From: Branchiostoma floridae
Lineage: Eukaryota; Chordata; Leptocardii; Amphioxiformes; Branchiostomatidae
Direction of reading: 5' to 3'
NCBI RefSeq assembly: GCF_000003815.2
Contig: NC_049989.1
Location: 22,256,488 to 22,299,701 of the forward strand
Length of the DNA: 43,214 nt
The stretch's first letter is position 1. Each line of letters starts with the position of its first letter. A program made the position numbers and the translations under genes. Below, in pieces: positions 19,102 through 30,029 of the stretch. The notes below the pieces were generated by a model, which worked only from the letters and a program-made list of their open reading frames with translations, ran no database searches and was not told the DNA's origin.

Positions 19102-22015
19102 ACACCAAACTACACAAGACGTGAAGAGAATAGTCGTGGTCATTATTTGTGTCTTTTTTTACGCGTACGTTTCTATTTTTCGTTTCAACAAACAGCCGGC
19201 CGGGCCCGGTTAGCCTATTAAACACGTAATGGCTTTGATTTTTTTTGCGGGATCGCTAAGCTCTCTCTTCCGGCATTAGATAACCTTATTCCATGTTGAA
19301 AATCCCGAATAATCGTTCCCAAAGACCTAGTATAGAAGCCTGCAAAGAAGGCTGCGTTCGGTAATACTTATTGGCAGACTTCTGGAGCAGCGGACTTTTT
19401 AGGAGGGGGGGGGGGGGGGCAAGACGGTTCTGCAGGTGAGGAAAACTATCTTTGTCAGCATAGAGAACCTGGAAATCAGGAATTCGCGCTCCCAAAAAGA
19501 TAAACGCTACCTCTCGAAAATTAATCTCCATTCAGATCTGTCGGAAGCCAAGGGCTAAACAGCCAGGTGTACATTGTTTAGCCGTTAGATAATGTCTTTG
19601 CGCCATTGGCAAATCTTGTTAAAGATTAGCTCAAGAAGTCTGAGGACGAGGCTACGCTCGGTAAAACCGCCTCAGTCCCGTTCCGCGTGGAGCGTTTCCA
19701 CATCATAAAAGTTTGGCAAATCTCCGGAGTTGCTACCGGCTTGAAAACATCGGCTCGAAGTAAGCACCCCATCTCCCGTCCAAATAGGCAATACTACTTA
19801 TCATAAATTAGGTTTGAGTAGGTGAAGTGTTGGTAGTGCGGGCTGAGTGTGTGACTGATGCGGGATTATACTTCAGCTGATATTAGGCTGTGATGGTCAC
19901 ACAATGACCCGCCTCCGGAGAGGCTATTGTACAGTTATTAAACAGTAAATCGCGGCTGGATATTGAAACGCCGGTTATTGAATGTGCAGGGTTGTGTGTA
20001 ATACGGGAGCGCCGATCCCGCGTCAGTCATTGTTTAACGCACAAACATCCCCGTCCGGGCGCCCAAAGTGCGCTAAAATACGGTCCCGGTGGCCGCGAAG
20101 GGCGGCCCAGAAACACTTGTCTTGTCGCAGGTAAATGAAGATTGCTGCGATGGGAGACCTTTTCTGTGCAATATCGGCGCTGACGGGTCAAACTGAATCG
20201 TAAAGATGCAGTAAAGGGCCAATATCGGCCCTGACGGGTCAAACCGAACCGTAAAGCAGCCGTAAAGGGGCGGACGGCTCCTGAGGGCCGCGGCGGGCGC
20301 GTCAGGCGCTCCGGTGATAGGTGCGAGGCGATCCCGAGAAGATAGAGTTTTATTGCGGCGGAATTTGTACCGCCTGGCGTAGTGTCTCCCCCGCGGGTAG
20401 CCCTGACATACGGCGATCACCGCACCGCCCCACGAGCCGCCACCCCCGCGCCCTGCCCGGTGCTTGCGCGACCATGATAACATTTATTCACGCACGCCGT
20501 AATGAAACTTCACACACGCGGGGCCAGAGGTCAGCTGTAATGGCGGCTGGAATTGACTCCGACCCTTACAGAAAAGCGTGATGAAATGCCAGCAGTAAAT
20601 GCTGATCAATAAAAACAGGAGATACAGCGGGAAGGAGGTCACGGGGGAAACTTTCCAGTGGATACAGAGTCTTACTCTCCTCAGAACTGCCGGGTTGATA
20701 CAGAGCCTGTCAGAGGTTTACTCTCTTACAACTCCAGAACTCCGCGGGTTGGCAGCTGCAGGCGTGGAGATCAAATCAGACAAGCGTTATTGAAAGGAAA
20801 AAAAGTAAATTAACGTTCTACTATTAAGGTCAAACGTTTGGTGTTTGGCTTATTTGTATGCAATAAGTATTATCTCTACGAAGAACAAAATTAGATATAT
20901 CTATGGGATGGACTGTATTGGATTCTTTCCGCTTGTTCAATGAGAACAGATTTGATCGTTTATCACCATACCGTGAACAACCCATGATAAAGTGATGTTT
21001 GGAAGTGAAAATGACCATAAGAACTAAATACAGCCAACACAACAGTGTTTTACAGAAGTATAAACTCTGTAATTATAACTGCCAACATTACAAGCCGATG
21101 TTCGATCTTGCTTGTCTTATGCGTGTATTGCAGCATTCCGTGGCAGTGGGGCGCTAAAACTGAACAAGACAATCCGAGATAGCAGACTTCAGCCCTTAGC
21201 TCACACTGCTCTGTGACACTTCTCATCCTACTGCGGATGTACTGCAATGTTTTACTGTGTATGTTTGAGAATCACAGGCACGCGCTTCTAGTGACATATA
21301 CAAGGCGTAAATATGATAAATCTCTCAATGTGGAGCTGGCATATGGACAATATAAGATAACTGGGTGACAAAGCGAGAAAATGGTTTATAGTGTGGAGAG
21401 GTTGCGCACGTCGTCGGCTACACACTCTCTCTGAAAACCATCAAACATATTATTTTTATTTTTTTGTATTTGAAATCATCAGAAAGTGATGGGGAGGGCA
21501 AAACAGATCAGAAAAACTTTACAAGTTGCCATCCCTCACTTAAAAGTAACATTAATAACGTACAGTAAAATAACATATAAACGTAGACAATAGAACATAT
21601 ATAATAGGAAGCTTAAGGTATAATTTGGATATCAATATACCTAATTGACTTATACACAACTCCTAAAACACTACCTTCTTCGCAAGGGCGAAAGCCAGGC
21701 AAGAGTGTGGGTTGGACGTTTGACAAATGCAGCTATACGTCGAGTACCTGTCAGGAACACACATTAGTTGTGCCATTGTGCATACAACAGACACAACTAG
21801 GACACCATCAAACAGGTGGTGATTATGTATTCCACACCGTTTCGTGTTCGTGTGTCCCCCTGACGAACATTACCGAGCGGGGCGTTTTTAACTGTCAGCA
21901 CAGATCAAACAGTTTCGGCATGGACACGTCTTGATAATCGTTTTGCAACATCTCTCTAATCGTCTGGTTTTGCAACATTTATGGAGTCGTTATCGTTCTG
22001 CTATCTATTTCAGCA
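19102..22015. other. Non-coding stretch; GC-rich around 19980-20480
   Basis: No gene recognised. Contains a G homopolymer (about 19406-19419), two 51-bp direct copies at 20169-20270 (core ctgacgggtcaaac), and a CpG-rich segment around 19980-20480 that could be regulatory. Open frames here have no recognisable content. Confidence 0.5.
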
Positions 22016-22017
22016 AC

Positions 22018-22438
22018 AGCCCTCAGACATGGCAAAATAGGGTGGACTTTCTCCGGGAGTACCCAGCCGCCAGACACGGCAAAATAGGGTGGACTTTCTC
22101 CGGGAGTAACCAGCCCTCAGACATGGCAAAATGGGGTGGACTTTCTCCGGGAGTACCCAGCCCTCAGACACGGCAAAATGGGGTGGACTTTCTCCGGGAG
22201 TAACCAGCCCTCAGACACGGCAAAATGGGGTGGACTTTCTCCGGGAGTACCCAGCCCTCAGACATGGCAAAATAGGGTGGACTTTCTCCGGGAGTACCCA
22301 GCCCTCAGACACGGCAAAATGGGGTGGACTTTCTCCGGGAGTAACCAGCCCTCAGACACGGCAAAATGGGGTGAACTTTCTCCGGGAGTGACCAGCCCTC
22401 AGACACGGCAAAATGGGGTGGACTTTCCCCGGGAGTAA
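22018..22438. repeat. 47-bp minisatellite, ~9 copies, ending in an A-rich run
   Basis: Unit ccctcagacacggcaaaatg + gggtggactttctccgggagtaccc-type, 47 bp between matching positions. All three frames are open across it because 47 shifts frame each unit; not a gene. Followed by an A-rich tract at 22437-22460. Confidence 0.93.
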
Positions 22439-22811
22439 AAAAAAACAAAAAAAAAAAACAGCCGACGGTTGGCTGCAAATATCGGGTCTGAAGTTAGCAT
22501 AGAGGTTCGCGATGTCGCGTCTCTATGTCCAACTGACAAGATGCTAGAGGACGCTTCAGTCTTGATGAGGTTTCAGGACAACCGCACATGCCGTACCCAC
22601 TTACATGTAACGTTACACTGTAATATTTCAGCCTTCTTCTGTATGATCAGACAGGTGGATCTTTGTCGATTATTCCCCTTACACCGATGTCAGACTTTGT
22701 TGGAAAGGTTGTCGTCTGAACGCCCCGAATCTGTCACTCGGGTTTATTCATTAATCTCTGAGGTTTCAGGCTGCCGTGAGCCGTGCTTCTGCACCGGAGA
22801 CTTCCGTGAAC

Positions 22812-23456
22812 TTCCGTGAATAGTTTCATCAGGTCAGACTGTCGTGAGAAGCTACAGCACCGGAGACGTCCGTCAATAGTTTCATCAGGTCAGACTGTCG
22901 TGAGAAGCTACAGCGCCGGGGACGTCCGTGAATAGTTTCATCAGGTCAGACTGTCGTGAGAAGCTACAGCGCCAGAGACGTCCGTGAATAGTTTCATCAG
23001 GTCAGACTGTCGTGAGAAGCTACAGCACCGGGGACGTCCGTCAATAGTTTCATCAGGTCAGACTGTCGTGAGAAGCTACAGCGCCGGGGACGTCCGTAAA
23101 TAGTTTCATCAGGTCAAACTGTCGTGAGAAGCTACAGCGCCAGGGACGTCCGTGAATAGTTTCATCAGGTCAGACTGTCGTGAGAAGCTACAGCACCGGG
23201 GACGTCCGTCAATAGTTTCATCAGGTCAGACTGTCGCGAGAAGCTACAGCACCGGTGACGTCCGTGAATAGTTCCATCAGGTCAGACTGTCATGAGAAGC
23301 TACAGCACCGGGGACTTCCGTCAATAGTTTCATCAGGTCAAACTGTCGTGAGAAGCTACAGCACCGGAGACGTCCGTGAATAGTTTCATCAGGTCAGACT
23401 GTCGTGAGAAGCTACAGCGCCGGGGACGTCCGTGAATAGTTTCATTAGGCTGGTAC
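22812..23456. repeat. 56-bp minisatellite, ~11.5 copies
   Basis: Unit tagtttcatcaggtcagact + gtcgtgagaagctacagcac + cggggacgtccgtgaa, spacing 56 bp (22821, 22877 and so on). Low divergence suggests recent expansion. Confidence 0.95.
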
Positions 23457-23794
23457 GTCACTGAATAAAGACTCTTTTTTGACCGCCTGTCACCTTCCTT
23501 AGGGTAATTCTGATTGGTTCACATTGTGCCGCAGCAATGCCGGAGACTATATTGTCTGTCTGTCTGTCTGTGTTTTCCACTTTACACCGTGTACCGCTTT
23601 ATACATCTGAAGTTGCCACGATTTAGCGGTTTTAGCTTTTCCAGTTTTGTTTATTAGAAACTACTCCCGGGAAAATTAAAAGAATTTTAAAGAAATTAAC
23701 AGATATGCGCTCGTGTGAGCGTGTATGTATTTTTGTGTGTCTGTGTTTCCCAAAATACGTCAAATAGTTTAACATACGCCCTCAGATACGTTTA

Positions 23795-23985
23795 TGTGAG
23801 GCCTAAAAAGAGAAGAGAAAAGAGAAAAAGGGGACGATCGAACCTGACACTTAAGAAAGTATTGGAGGAGGAGGTCGGTCTAAAGGACTACAACCTGCTA
23901 GCCGCCATGCTAGATAGAGATGCATGGTTAGACATTGTTAATGGCACCTCATATGAGGATGAACTGAACTGAACTGAGGCCTAAA
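23795..23985 (+). mobile_element. LINE 3' end: C-terminus of a reverse-transcriptase ORF with (TGAAC)n tail
   Basis: The frame reads KKRREKRKRGRSNLTLKKVL, then LLAAMLDRDAWLDIVNG, resembling the DRD/R-x-W C-terminal motif of LINE ORF2 proteins, and ends at TGA beside a short ctgaactgaactgaa tail. 5' truncated. Clade not assigned. Confidence 0.65.
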
Positions 23986-23989
23986 TGAG

Positions 23990-25225
23990 ATGTGCAAGTT
24001 TTAGTCCTTTAAAATCGCCCCTGAAACTAAAAATTTAACTGCTTTTGAATATAACGTACTCAGTGTTGTAAAAAAAGGTATATTTTATTGTTCTGACTCC
24101 AAAGTTTTACTCTTGACTCACATAATGCCGCCATCAGTATGCACCTCCCTGGTTCTATAACTCCCTGCAGTACTTTACAGCCGCGGAATTCTCGGGTAAG
24201 CACGTGTTTAGCTGCAGGAAGGATATGTATTACGTAATACGTCATAAATCATACGAATCAGGAATCCTCCAACTGAGCCAGGCAGTTCGTATAGCATCCA
24301 CTTTTTGTGCGCATTTGTACATAAAGTAACATATAATATTTTTGAAACGAGATTGTTCAGAGCAAGGTGATAAGACCACTTCAAGGTAATAAACTAAAAA
24401 GTAGGAAATAATTGTACAGTACGCAGATAGCGGTGGAGATTTGGTTTGAAGGCTGATAAGTTGTAGACAGGAGGGAAGCAGAAGTCGTGGAGAGAGCTTC
24501 ATAATTTGGCTGTCGGGGGAAAGAAACTGTTGCTGTAGGAAGACTTGGAAACCGGCAATTAACAATTTAGTGATATGGGTTTGCATTGTATCAGTTGTAA
24601 ATACCTGTCAACCTCTGTAAACTATCACTGCACTGTAAACTTTTCACACCAAGTAAATCACGCTCTTCCTAAGCCCATAACTGTTGCTGCTGCGCAATTG
24701 TCCTGCCGTTTGCCGCAAATAAACCGTCCGGTTGGTACGTTACCAGCACGACTGTGCGCGCCCACCTTAACAACGCATCCATAACGTCATCGTAAAACAG
24801 ACAAACGCGCGGCAGCTTCGCCCCGCTAGCGGCGTGATGGACGACTGGGTAAACCCGGTATCTGTTCGGCACCGGCAGATTTGTGTCCGCACGCGTGCTA
24901 GAGTCTTACACACACACAGCGCGGCTGAGGATGGACTGTAATGGGCAACACGCATGCCAGGAATACCACACCGCTGGGTTTTGTTATGACTGATCTGAAA
25001 ACATTGTAGATAAATTTTCAGGGGGATCAGTGATATGGAGACAACTGACATACTATTAGAAAATGATAGTCCGTTGCAATTATAAACATCTAAAGACAAA
25101 CGAAACTGATGAAAGGGTCTAGTTACCATAGACATAGTAGCGAGGTGCTGCAAGTTTTCTCGTAATGTTGGTGTTTGATGTTAAAGTGATAGATACAGAA
25201 ACAACGAGCCAGGACCGGTATGGAC
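23990..25225. other. Non-coding stretch, possible old repeat pieces
   Basis: No gene. A short palindrome (tattacgtaata) lies near 24228. A block at about 24355-24560 resembles decayed retroelement sequence but could not be assigned. Confidence 0.4.
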
Positions 25226-25233
25226 ACATGTAC

Positions 25234-25740
25234 AAATCCATCCATCTATCCATCCGTCTGTCCGTCCGTCCATCCGTCCATCCATCCATCATCATCATCC
25301 ATCCATCCATCCATCCATCCATCCATCCATCCATCTATCCATCCGTCCGTCCGCCCATCTGTCAAAGTCCATCCGTCTCTCTTTCTATTCATCCATTCAT
25401 CCTTCTACTCCACCTTCTGTCTTTTCACTCATCTATACATCATCCTCCCACCCTTTCCTCTTTCTATCCACCCATCCTACTACCCACCCATTCATGCACC
25501 CATCCACCGACCAACCCATCCATTCACCCATTCATGCACCCATCCGCCGATCCACCCATCCTACTACCCATCCATTCATGTACCCATCCCCCGATCCACC
25601 CATCCATACCCCGCTGTCTATCCACCCATCCACCGACCCACCCATCCACCCACCCATTCATGCACCGATCCCCCGATGTACCCATCCATCCCCCGCTTTC
25701 TATCCACCGATCTACCTACCCACCCATCCATACCCCCTCC
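25234..25740. repeat. CATC/ATCC tetranucleotide microsatellite, degenerating 3'
   Basis: Nearly pure (CATC)n at 25234-25350, then degenerate CCATCCACCCAC-type sequence to about 25740, with scattered remnants to about 26120. All Pro/His/Ser-rich frames here are repeat translation. Confidence 0.95.
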
Positions 25741-26504
25741 CCCCCGCTGTTATGAGTGAGGAATCCCGTCACGGTTTGTCAGTGTTTGATGCTCCTGTCG
25801 GTAAGAACGGATGGACCCGGACACAACAGGCGTGCGTCATCTTCATCCCGGGTATCACCATCTCCAACAATATCACCAACAATACCATAAATACTGCAGC
25901 AACCAGCCGGGACGCGTATGCACCCACGCTCGCTTTCATTCATTCATATATCTATCTATCCAGTCACCCGTGTCTGCACAGCAACAGTTCATTCATGGAG
26001 GCATGCAAACATCTATTTAGTCATGTTCTTTTTTCGTCCGGTCGCCCATATCTTCACCCATCAATTCATTAATTCATTATTCATCCATTTTTCTGGCATT
26101 TCTCACTTGCATCCGTCCAGCAATACACTCTATCTTTCTGCCCTTCAACACACAAAACAAACCTATAAGCTTACCATTTGGATTTGCATGTTTAAAAGCT
26201 ATATAATTGTTGCATATATTGTTATAGCATTATGGAAACATATACCCATATATACGGTGCTGTTGGCTGTTTGACCATGTTGTCACTTCTAGTGGGTCAC
26301 GGTCACGCCCGTTCTTTAGCCTTGCCGAGTAAGGGCATCATAAGCGGGATCTGAGATCATGATCGGAGCTCTTCGCCATAAATAGGTTCTGTATCGACAG
26401 ACAGTGCGAGCCGTGCTGTGCAGCCGGGCAGGTATCGACACGGGCGGGAAGAGATATGTGACTCGGGAGCGGTTTGGCAGCTTCGTGAAGCACGACAAAC
26501 GGAC

Positions 26505-26897
26505 TGGTTAAGCCCCTGTCACACATAGCTGACCATGACCTTCTCCAGCCCCTGTCACACATAGCTGACCATGACCTTCTCCAGCCCCTGTCACACATAG
26601 CTGACTGACCATGGTTGGGAGTCACACATAGCTGACCCTGACCTTCTCCAGAACGTTACGTGGTTGGGAGTTCAGCCCATGTCACACATAGCTGACCGTG
26701 GCCTTCCAACCGTCTCCAGACCATGGTTGGGAGTTAAGCCTCTGTCACACACAGCTGACCATGGCCTTCCAACCTTCTCCAGACCATGGTTGGGAGTTAC
26801 GCCCCTTTCACACATAGCCGACCATGACCTTCCAACCTTCTCCAGACCATGGTTGGGAGTTAAGCCCTTGTCACACACACATAGCTGACCGTGACCT
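26505..26897. repeat. Minisatellite of ~31- and ~65-70-bp units
   Basis: Units share gtcacacatagctgaccatg + accttctcca. The longer form adds gaccatggttgggagttaag. Two short units are followed by about four long ones, suggesting the long unit grew from the short. Confidence 0.9.
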
Positions 26898-28330
26898 AGA
26901 CTGCTTTGTTATTAGACTTACGTACTTTGGTATGACACAAAGAACTGGCACACGTCTTGCTCTCAGAGTTAACTAGCTCTGGTACAGTTTGAGAACATTG
27001 CCTCTACCCAATGCTCAGGAAATAAATAAATGAACTGATATCATGTTGGAAAGATCCATCAAAAGGTGTTAGTCTGTGACGTCATATCCGCCATATTGGT
27101 TGGTTAACTCCGGAATAGACGAGCCTGCAAACGTACATGTGTACAATGTGACTGGAATTACAACTTTTCAGCACGAATAAATTATATTTTATGGCAAGAC
27201 ATCGGTATTTTCGGATGGCTTGTCATTATTGATAAAGTCAAGTAAGTCAATGACAAGTAAAACATCACTGAACATGCAACAACAAGCTTTAATATTCCAT
27301 TAATAAAAAACTAAAATTGACAAAAAATGCCTTCACAGATTCGTATCATATGTTTGTGTTATCAAGTACGATATACGCGAACCCTCTAAACCGATACTTT
27401 TCGGATGAATCATTTGATCTCCCCTGTGGCATAAGCCGTGCTCAGTGCGATGACATCAATATAACAGGAAACGTACAAGTGCTTTTCATTAATACAAATC
27501 AATTTCTAATGGTGAAGTTCCCCTCCCTATAGATAAACATAAGTCTGAATTATACACGATAGTTAATATCTACAGTTGGCCCCTGTCCCTTGTCGGAGTG
27601 ATATGAAGTAATTATGTCTAAGTATATGTACATTCGCTTCCAAAAGCTCAACAATGTTTGTCTTCTCGAAATACATTAACTCCTTTTGAATATACAGTTT
27701 CCGTCCAAAATATTCGAGGAGTATGATATATACTACTCCCATATCCGGCGTTTATGTGGATGACTATATAACGTACATATTCTTTACATTTCGTGCATCC
27801 TACCTCTAACAGTGGAGTACAGTGCTATCGTGACTATGAATTTAAGGGTCTTACAGATTATTGTCTGCAACCATGCCATATACTCTGTATGTACTGTATA
27901 CTCTTTTATTAGCGATATGGCCTAGTCACAGGCATCATACGGTCGTCGCACGATTGTAAGCTATGTGGATTATTGGGAAAGTCGGACGGGTGTCGTACAA
28001 CAGTCGCCGGTCTTGTTTGTTTTATTCAATTTACCAGGGTTGACATATCGCCATATCTTGTTAACATAAAGCCTTTCTAAAATCCCTGCCTGTGGTTTGT
28101 TTTGTCACAGCTAGCGTGCATATTCTACAGCATCAAAATCGCACGACGGCCTACGACGAGTGTGACCACGTCACGAGTTAAAGACATGAGTATAAGACAA
28201 GCTGAGATTGACTTTGGGCACCTTTGCGTGAGTAAAAATATCAAAACAATTTTGCAGAGTCGATCCGAGGCATAATGTGTGGCCACGGCACGGCTCTGTA
28301 TGGGAGAATGTAGAAATGGTAATGTCTGCA
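26898..28330. other. Non-coding stretch between minisatellite and secreted-precursor gene
   Basis: No gene recognised. Contains tgacgtca (about 27078-27085) followed by ccgccatattgg, and a minus-strand AATAAA (tttatt at 28021-28026) that may be the poly(A) signal of the gene at 28582-29799. Confidence 0.45.
28021..28026 (-). terminator. Candidate polyadenylation signal for the minus-strand secreted precursor
   Basis: Minus-strand AATAAA about 560 bp beyond the stop codon. Other TTTATT matches exist further on (about 27904), so the choice is uncertain. Confidence 0.35.
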
Positions 28331-28345
28331 ATGTCTGAAGATCTT

Positions 28346-28620
28346 GACATGGGTTGGAGACAAACCCTTTACCTTACTCTGGGATTATCATTTGTAAGAT
28401 CACGACATGGGTTTAGGACAGACCCTTTATCGTATTCTGGGTTTGTCCTTAAGTAGTGTGACCAGGATATGGGTTTCAGACAGACCCTTTACCTTATTCT
28501 GGACTGGTCCTTATTAACATCATGACATGGGTTTTAGACAGGCCCTGTACTGCATCCTAGGCATGTCCTTAATTAGTAAGATCATGACATGGGTTTGAGA
28601 CAGGCCCTGTACCGTATCCT
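28346..28620. repeat. ~60-bp tandem repeat overlapping the end of the minus-strand gene
   Basis: Five copies begin at 28346, 28404, 28466, 28524 and 28586 (core gacatgggtttgagacaggc), with spacings 58, 62, 58, 62. The copy at 28586 forms the last codons and stop of the minus-strand coding sequence; the others lie in its presumed 3' UTR. Confidence 0.9.
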
Positions 28621-29799
28621 GGGCTTTCCGGACGGCGTGGGTCCGACCTCGGGCACCTTGGTGGCGAAGACGCGGTACTTGGCGTTGTCCGTGCTGAAGT
28701 ACTTGCAGCTGGTCTGCGGGGTCTGCGCGCCCGCCTCCTCGTGGCTGAGCGACACGCCGACGCAGAACATGTTGAGCGCGCCGGAGCGAGTCCTGGAGAT
28801 CTGCGAGACGCGGGCGCGCGGCACCACGCACCCGCCGGGCTGGCCGTGCGGGCAGCGGCACGCCTTGCTGCTCACCGGGCTGCACGACATGTCCACCTGG
28901 CAGCTCACCACGCGGATGATCTCCTCAGCCTCAAGCTGCTTGGACCAGTCCTCTATCACCGGGCCTGGCTTCCCATTGGCCCGCCGGAGCCGCACAACCT
29001 CCTCCGCATCTTCCAGCTGCTTGGACCAGTCCTCTAACAGCAGCTCGGATCGTTCAGAATCAACCTGTTTTAGTCGGACAACCTCCGCTGCATCTTCCAG
29101 CTGTTTAGACCAGTTATCTAATACCAGTCCAGAGGGTTCAGATTTGGCCCGTTTTAGCGGGACAATTTCCTCCGCATCTTCTAGCTGTTTGGACCAGTCA
29201 TCTAAGATAGACCCGGAGGTACCATCGGCGCGTTTTAGTCGGACCACCTCTTCAGTGTTCTCCAGGGCAACACCGAAATTTTTGGCCGCGGAGTCGAGCT
29301 GGTCGGGCCCCAGCCCGTGTCTGGAGTCAAACCGCTCGGACCCCGGCCCGTGCCTGGGCGCGTCATGCCGGCGGGAACCAGCCCTTCTCAGCCGGGCAGC
29401 TCCAGCCGTCCCGTCCGCGGCAGCCGCGACACTTCTCCGCACGGAGTCCAGCACGTTTCTCCTCAGAGGGAAATGAAACTGCTCACTTATGGTCACGTTG
29501 AAAGGTGTTTCATGTCTCAGATGGAGCGATTTTCTGCCACCGCGAATTTCTGTGCTGTTGCCTCGCCAGCATTCTGTGTGATGAGAAAAGTTATTCCCGC
29601 CACTCTCTCTGCACCACGTGGGTTCTCTGGACACGTCACTGATGACGTCATCAGCATGCAGCTGTCTGTTGTACACGTCACTGGTGACGTGATCAGCCTG
29701 CACCTGCGTGTTGTACACGTCACTAGATACGTCATCAGCTTGTAGCTGTCTGTTGCTCACCAGAACAGCGATCAGAAGCAGCGCTTCTACAAGGTTCAT
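28582..29799 (-). CDS. Secreted multi-repeat precursor with furin-type sites and a C-terminal 8-cysteine domain (unrecognised)
   Basis: 405 residues in one exon; ATG at 29797-29799 with A at -3. Residues 1-21 are a signal peptide (MNLVEALLLIAVLVSN core). Three 14-residue repeats (RQLQADDVSSDVYN type) follow, then three N-glycosylation sequons, basic RR/LRR sites, and five ~28-residue repeats around DWSKQLEDAEEVVRLKRA. The repeats are separated by RLKR, PLKR, RLKQ and RLRR; RLKR and RLRR fit furin sites. The last ~105 residues hold eight cysteines spaced C5C7C1C7C21C18C34C, with CRCPHGQPGGC. Between repeats, differences at Lys, Leu, Ser and Ala codons are synonymous in this frame, which favours this strand over the overlapping 295-codon plus-strand frame. 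A minus-strand acceptor (attttgttacag, AG at 29929-29930) may start a 5' UTR exon. No family recognised; could be a prohormone, growth-factor-like ligand or matrix protein. Confidence 0.72.
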   Translation of the reverse strand: MNLVEALLLIAVLVSNRQLQADDVSSDVYNTQVQADHVTSDVYNRQLHADDVISDVSREPTWCRESGGNNFSHHTECWRGNSTEIRGGRKSLHLRHETPFNVTISEQFHFPLRRNVLDSVRRSVAAAADGTAGAARLRRAGSRRHDAPRHGPGSERFDSRHGLGPDQLDSAAKNFGVALENTEEVVRLKRADGTSGSILDDWSKQLEDAEEIVPLKRAKSEPSGLVLDNWSKQLEDAAEVVRLKQVDSERSELLLEDWSKQLEDAEEVVRLRRANGKPGPVIEDWSKQLEAEEIIRVVSCQVDMSCSPVSSKACRCPHGQPGGCVVPRARVSQISRTRSGALNMFCVGVSLSHEEAGAQTPQTSCKYFSTDNAKYRVFATKVPEVGPTPSGKPRIRYRACLKPMS

Positions 29800-29994
29800 T
29801 GTGACTCTGACCTCTGTAGCATTCGCCTGGAAAGGTTTACAGAAGGGGGCGTTGTTTAACTCTGACTGTAAATCCGGTACTCCGGTCGGTAATGCCCACT
29901 AGTATCACACAGCATGCCGGTATCGCATCTGTAACAAAATGTATAAACATTAGATGACTCAAAATACCATTTGTACCGTGATGCTTCATTCTGA

Positions 29995-30027
29995 AGCAGG
30001 GTTAAAGCGGCACCGTTAAACCCTGCT
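29995..30027. repeat. 33-bp near-perfect palindrome
   Basis: agcagggtt...aaaccctgct arms around a cggcaccg centre. It could form a short hairpin upstream of the minus-strand gene. Function unknown. Confidence 0.7.
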
Positions 30028-30029
30028 AC

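Noticed and set aside
20321-20581. 86-codon plus-strand frame in a GC-rich segment
   Set aside because: No domain, no splice signals, both strands open because of high GC.
22018-22438. Possible CRISPR-like repeat-spacer layout in the 47-bp array
   Set aside because: The units are contiguous with no unique spacers; it is a eukaryotic minisatellite.
24242-24586. 114-codon minus-strand frame
   Set aside because: Could be decayed retroelement sequence; no recognisable motif to support either a gene or a specific element.
25165-26072. Pro/His/Ser-rich frames of up to 196 codons
   Set aside because: All three frames are open across a CATC tetranucleotide repeat, the signature of a microsatellite rather than a gene.
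28589-29476. 295-codon plus-strand frame opposite the secreted precursor
   Set aside because: Shadow of the minus-strand gene: that strand has a signal peptide, and its repeat differences are synonymous; the plus frame has neither.
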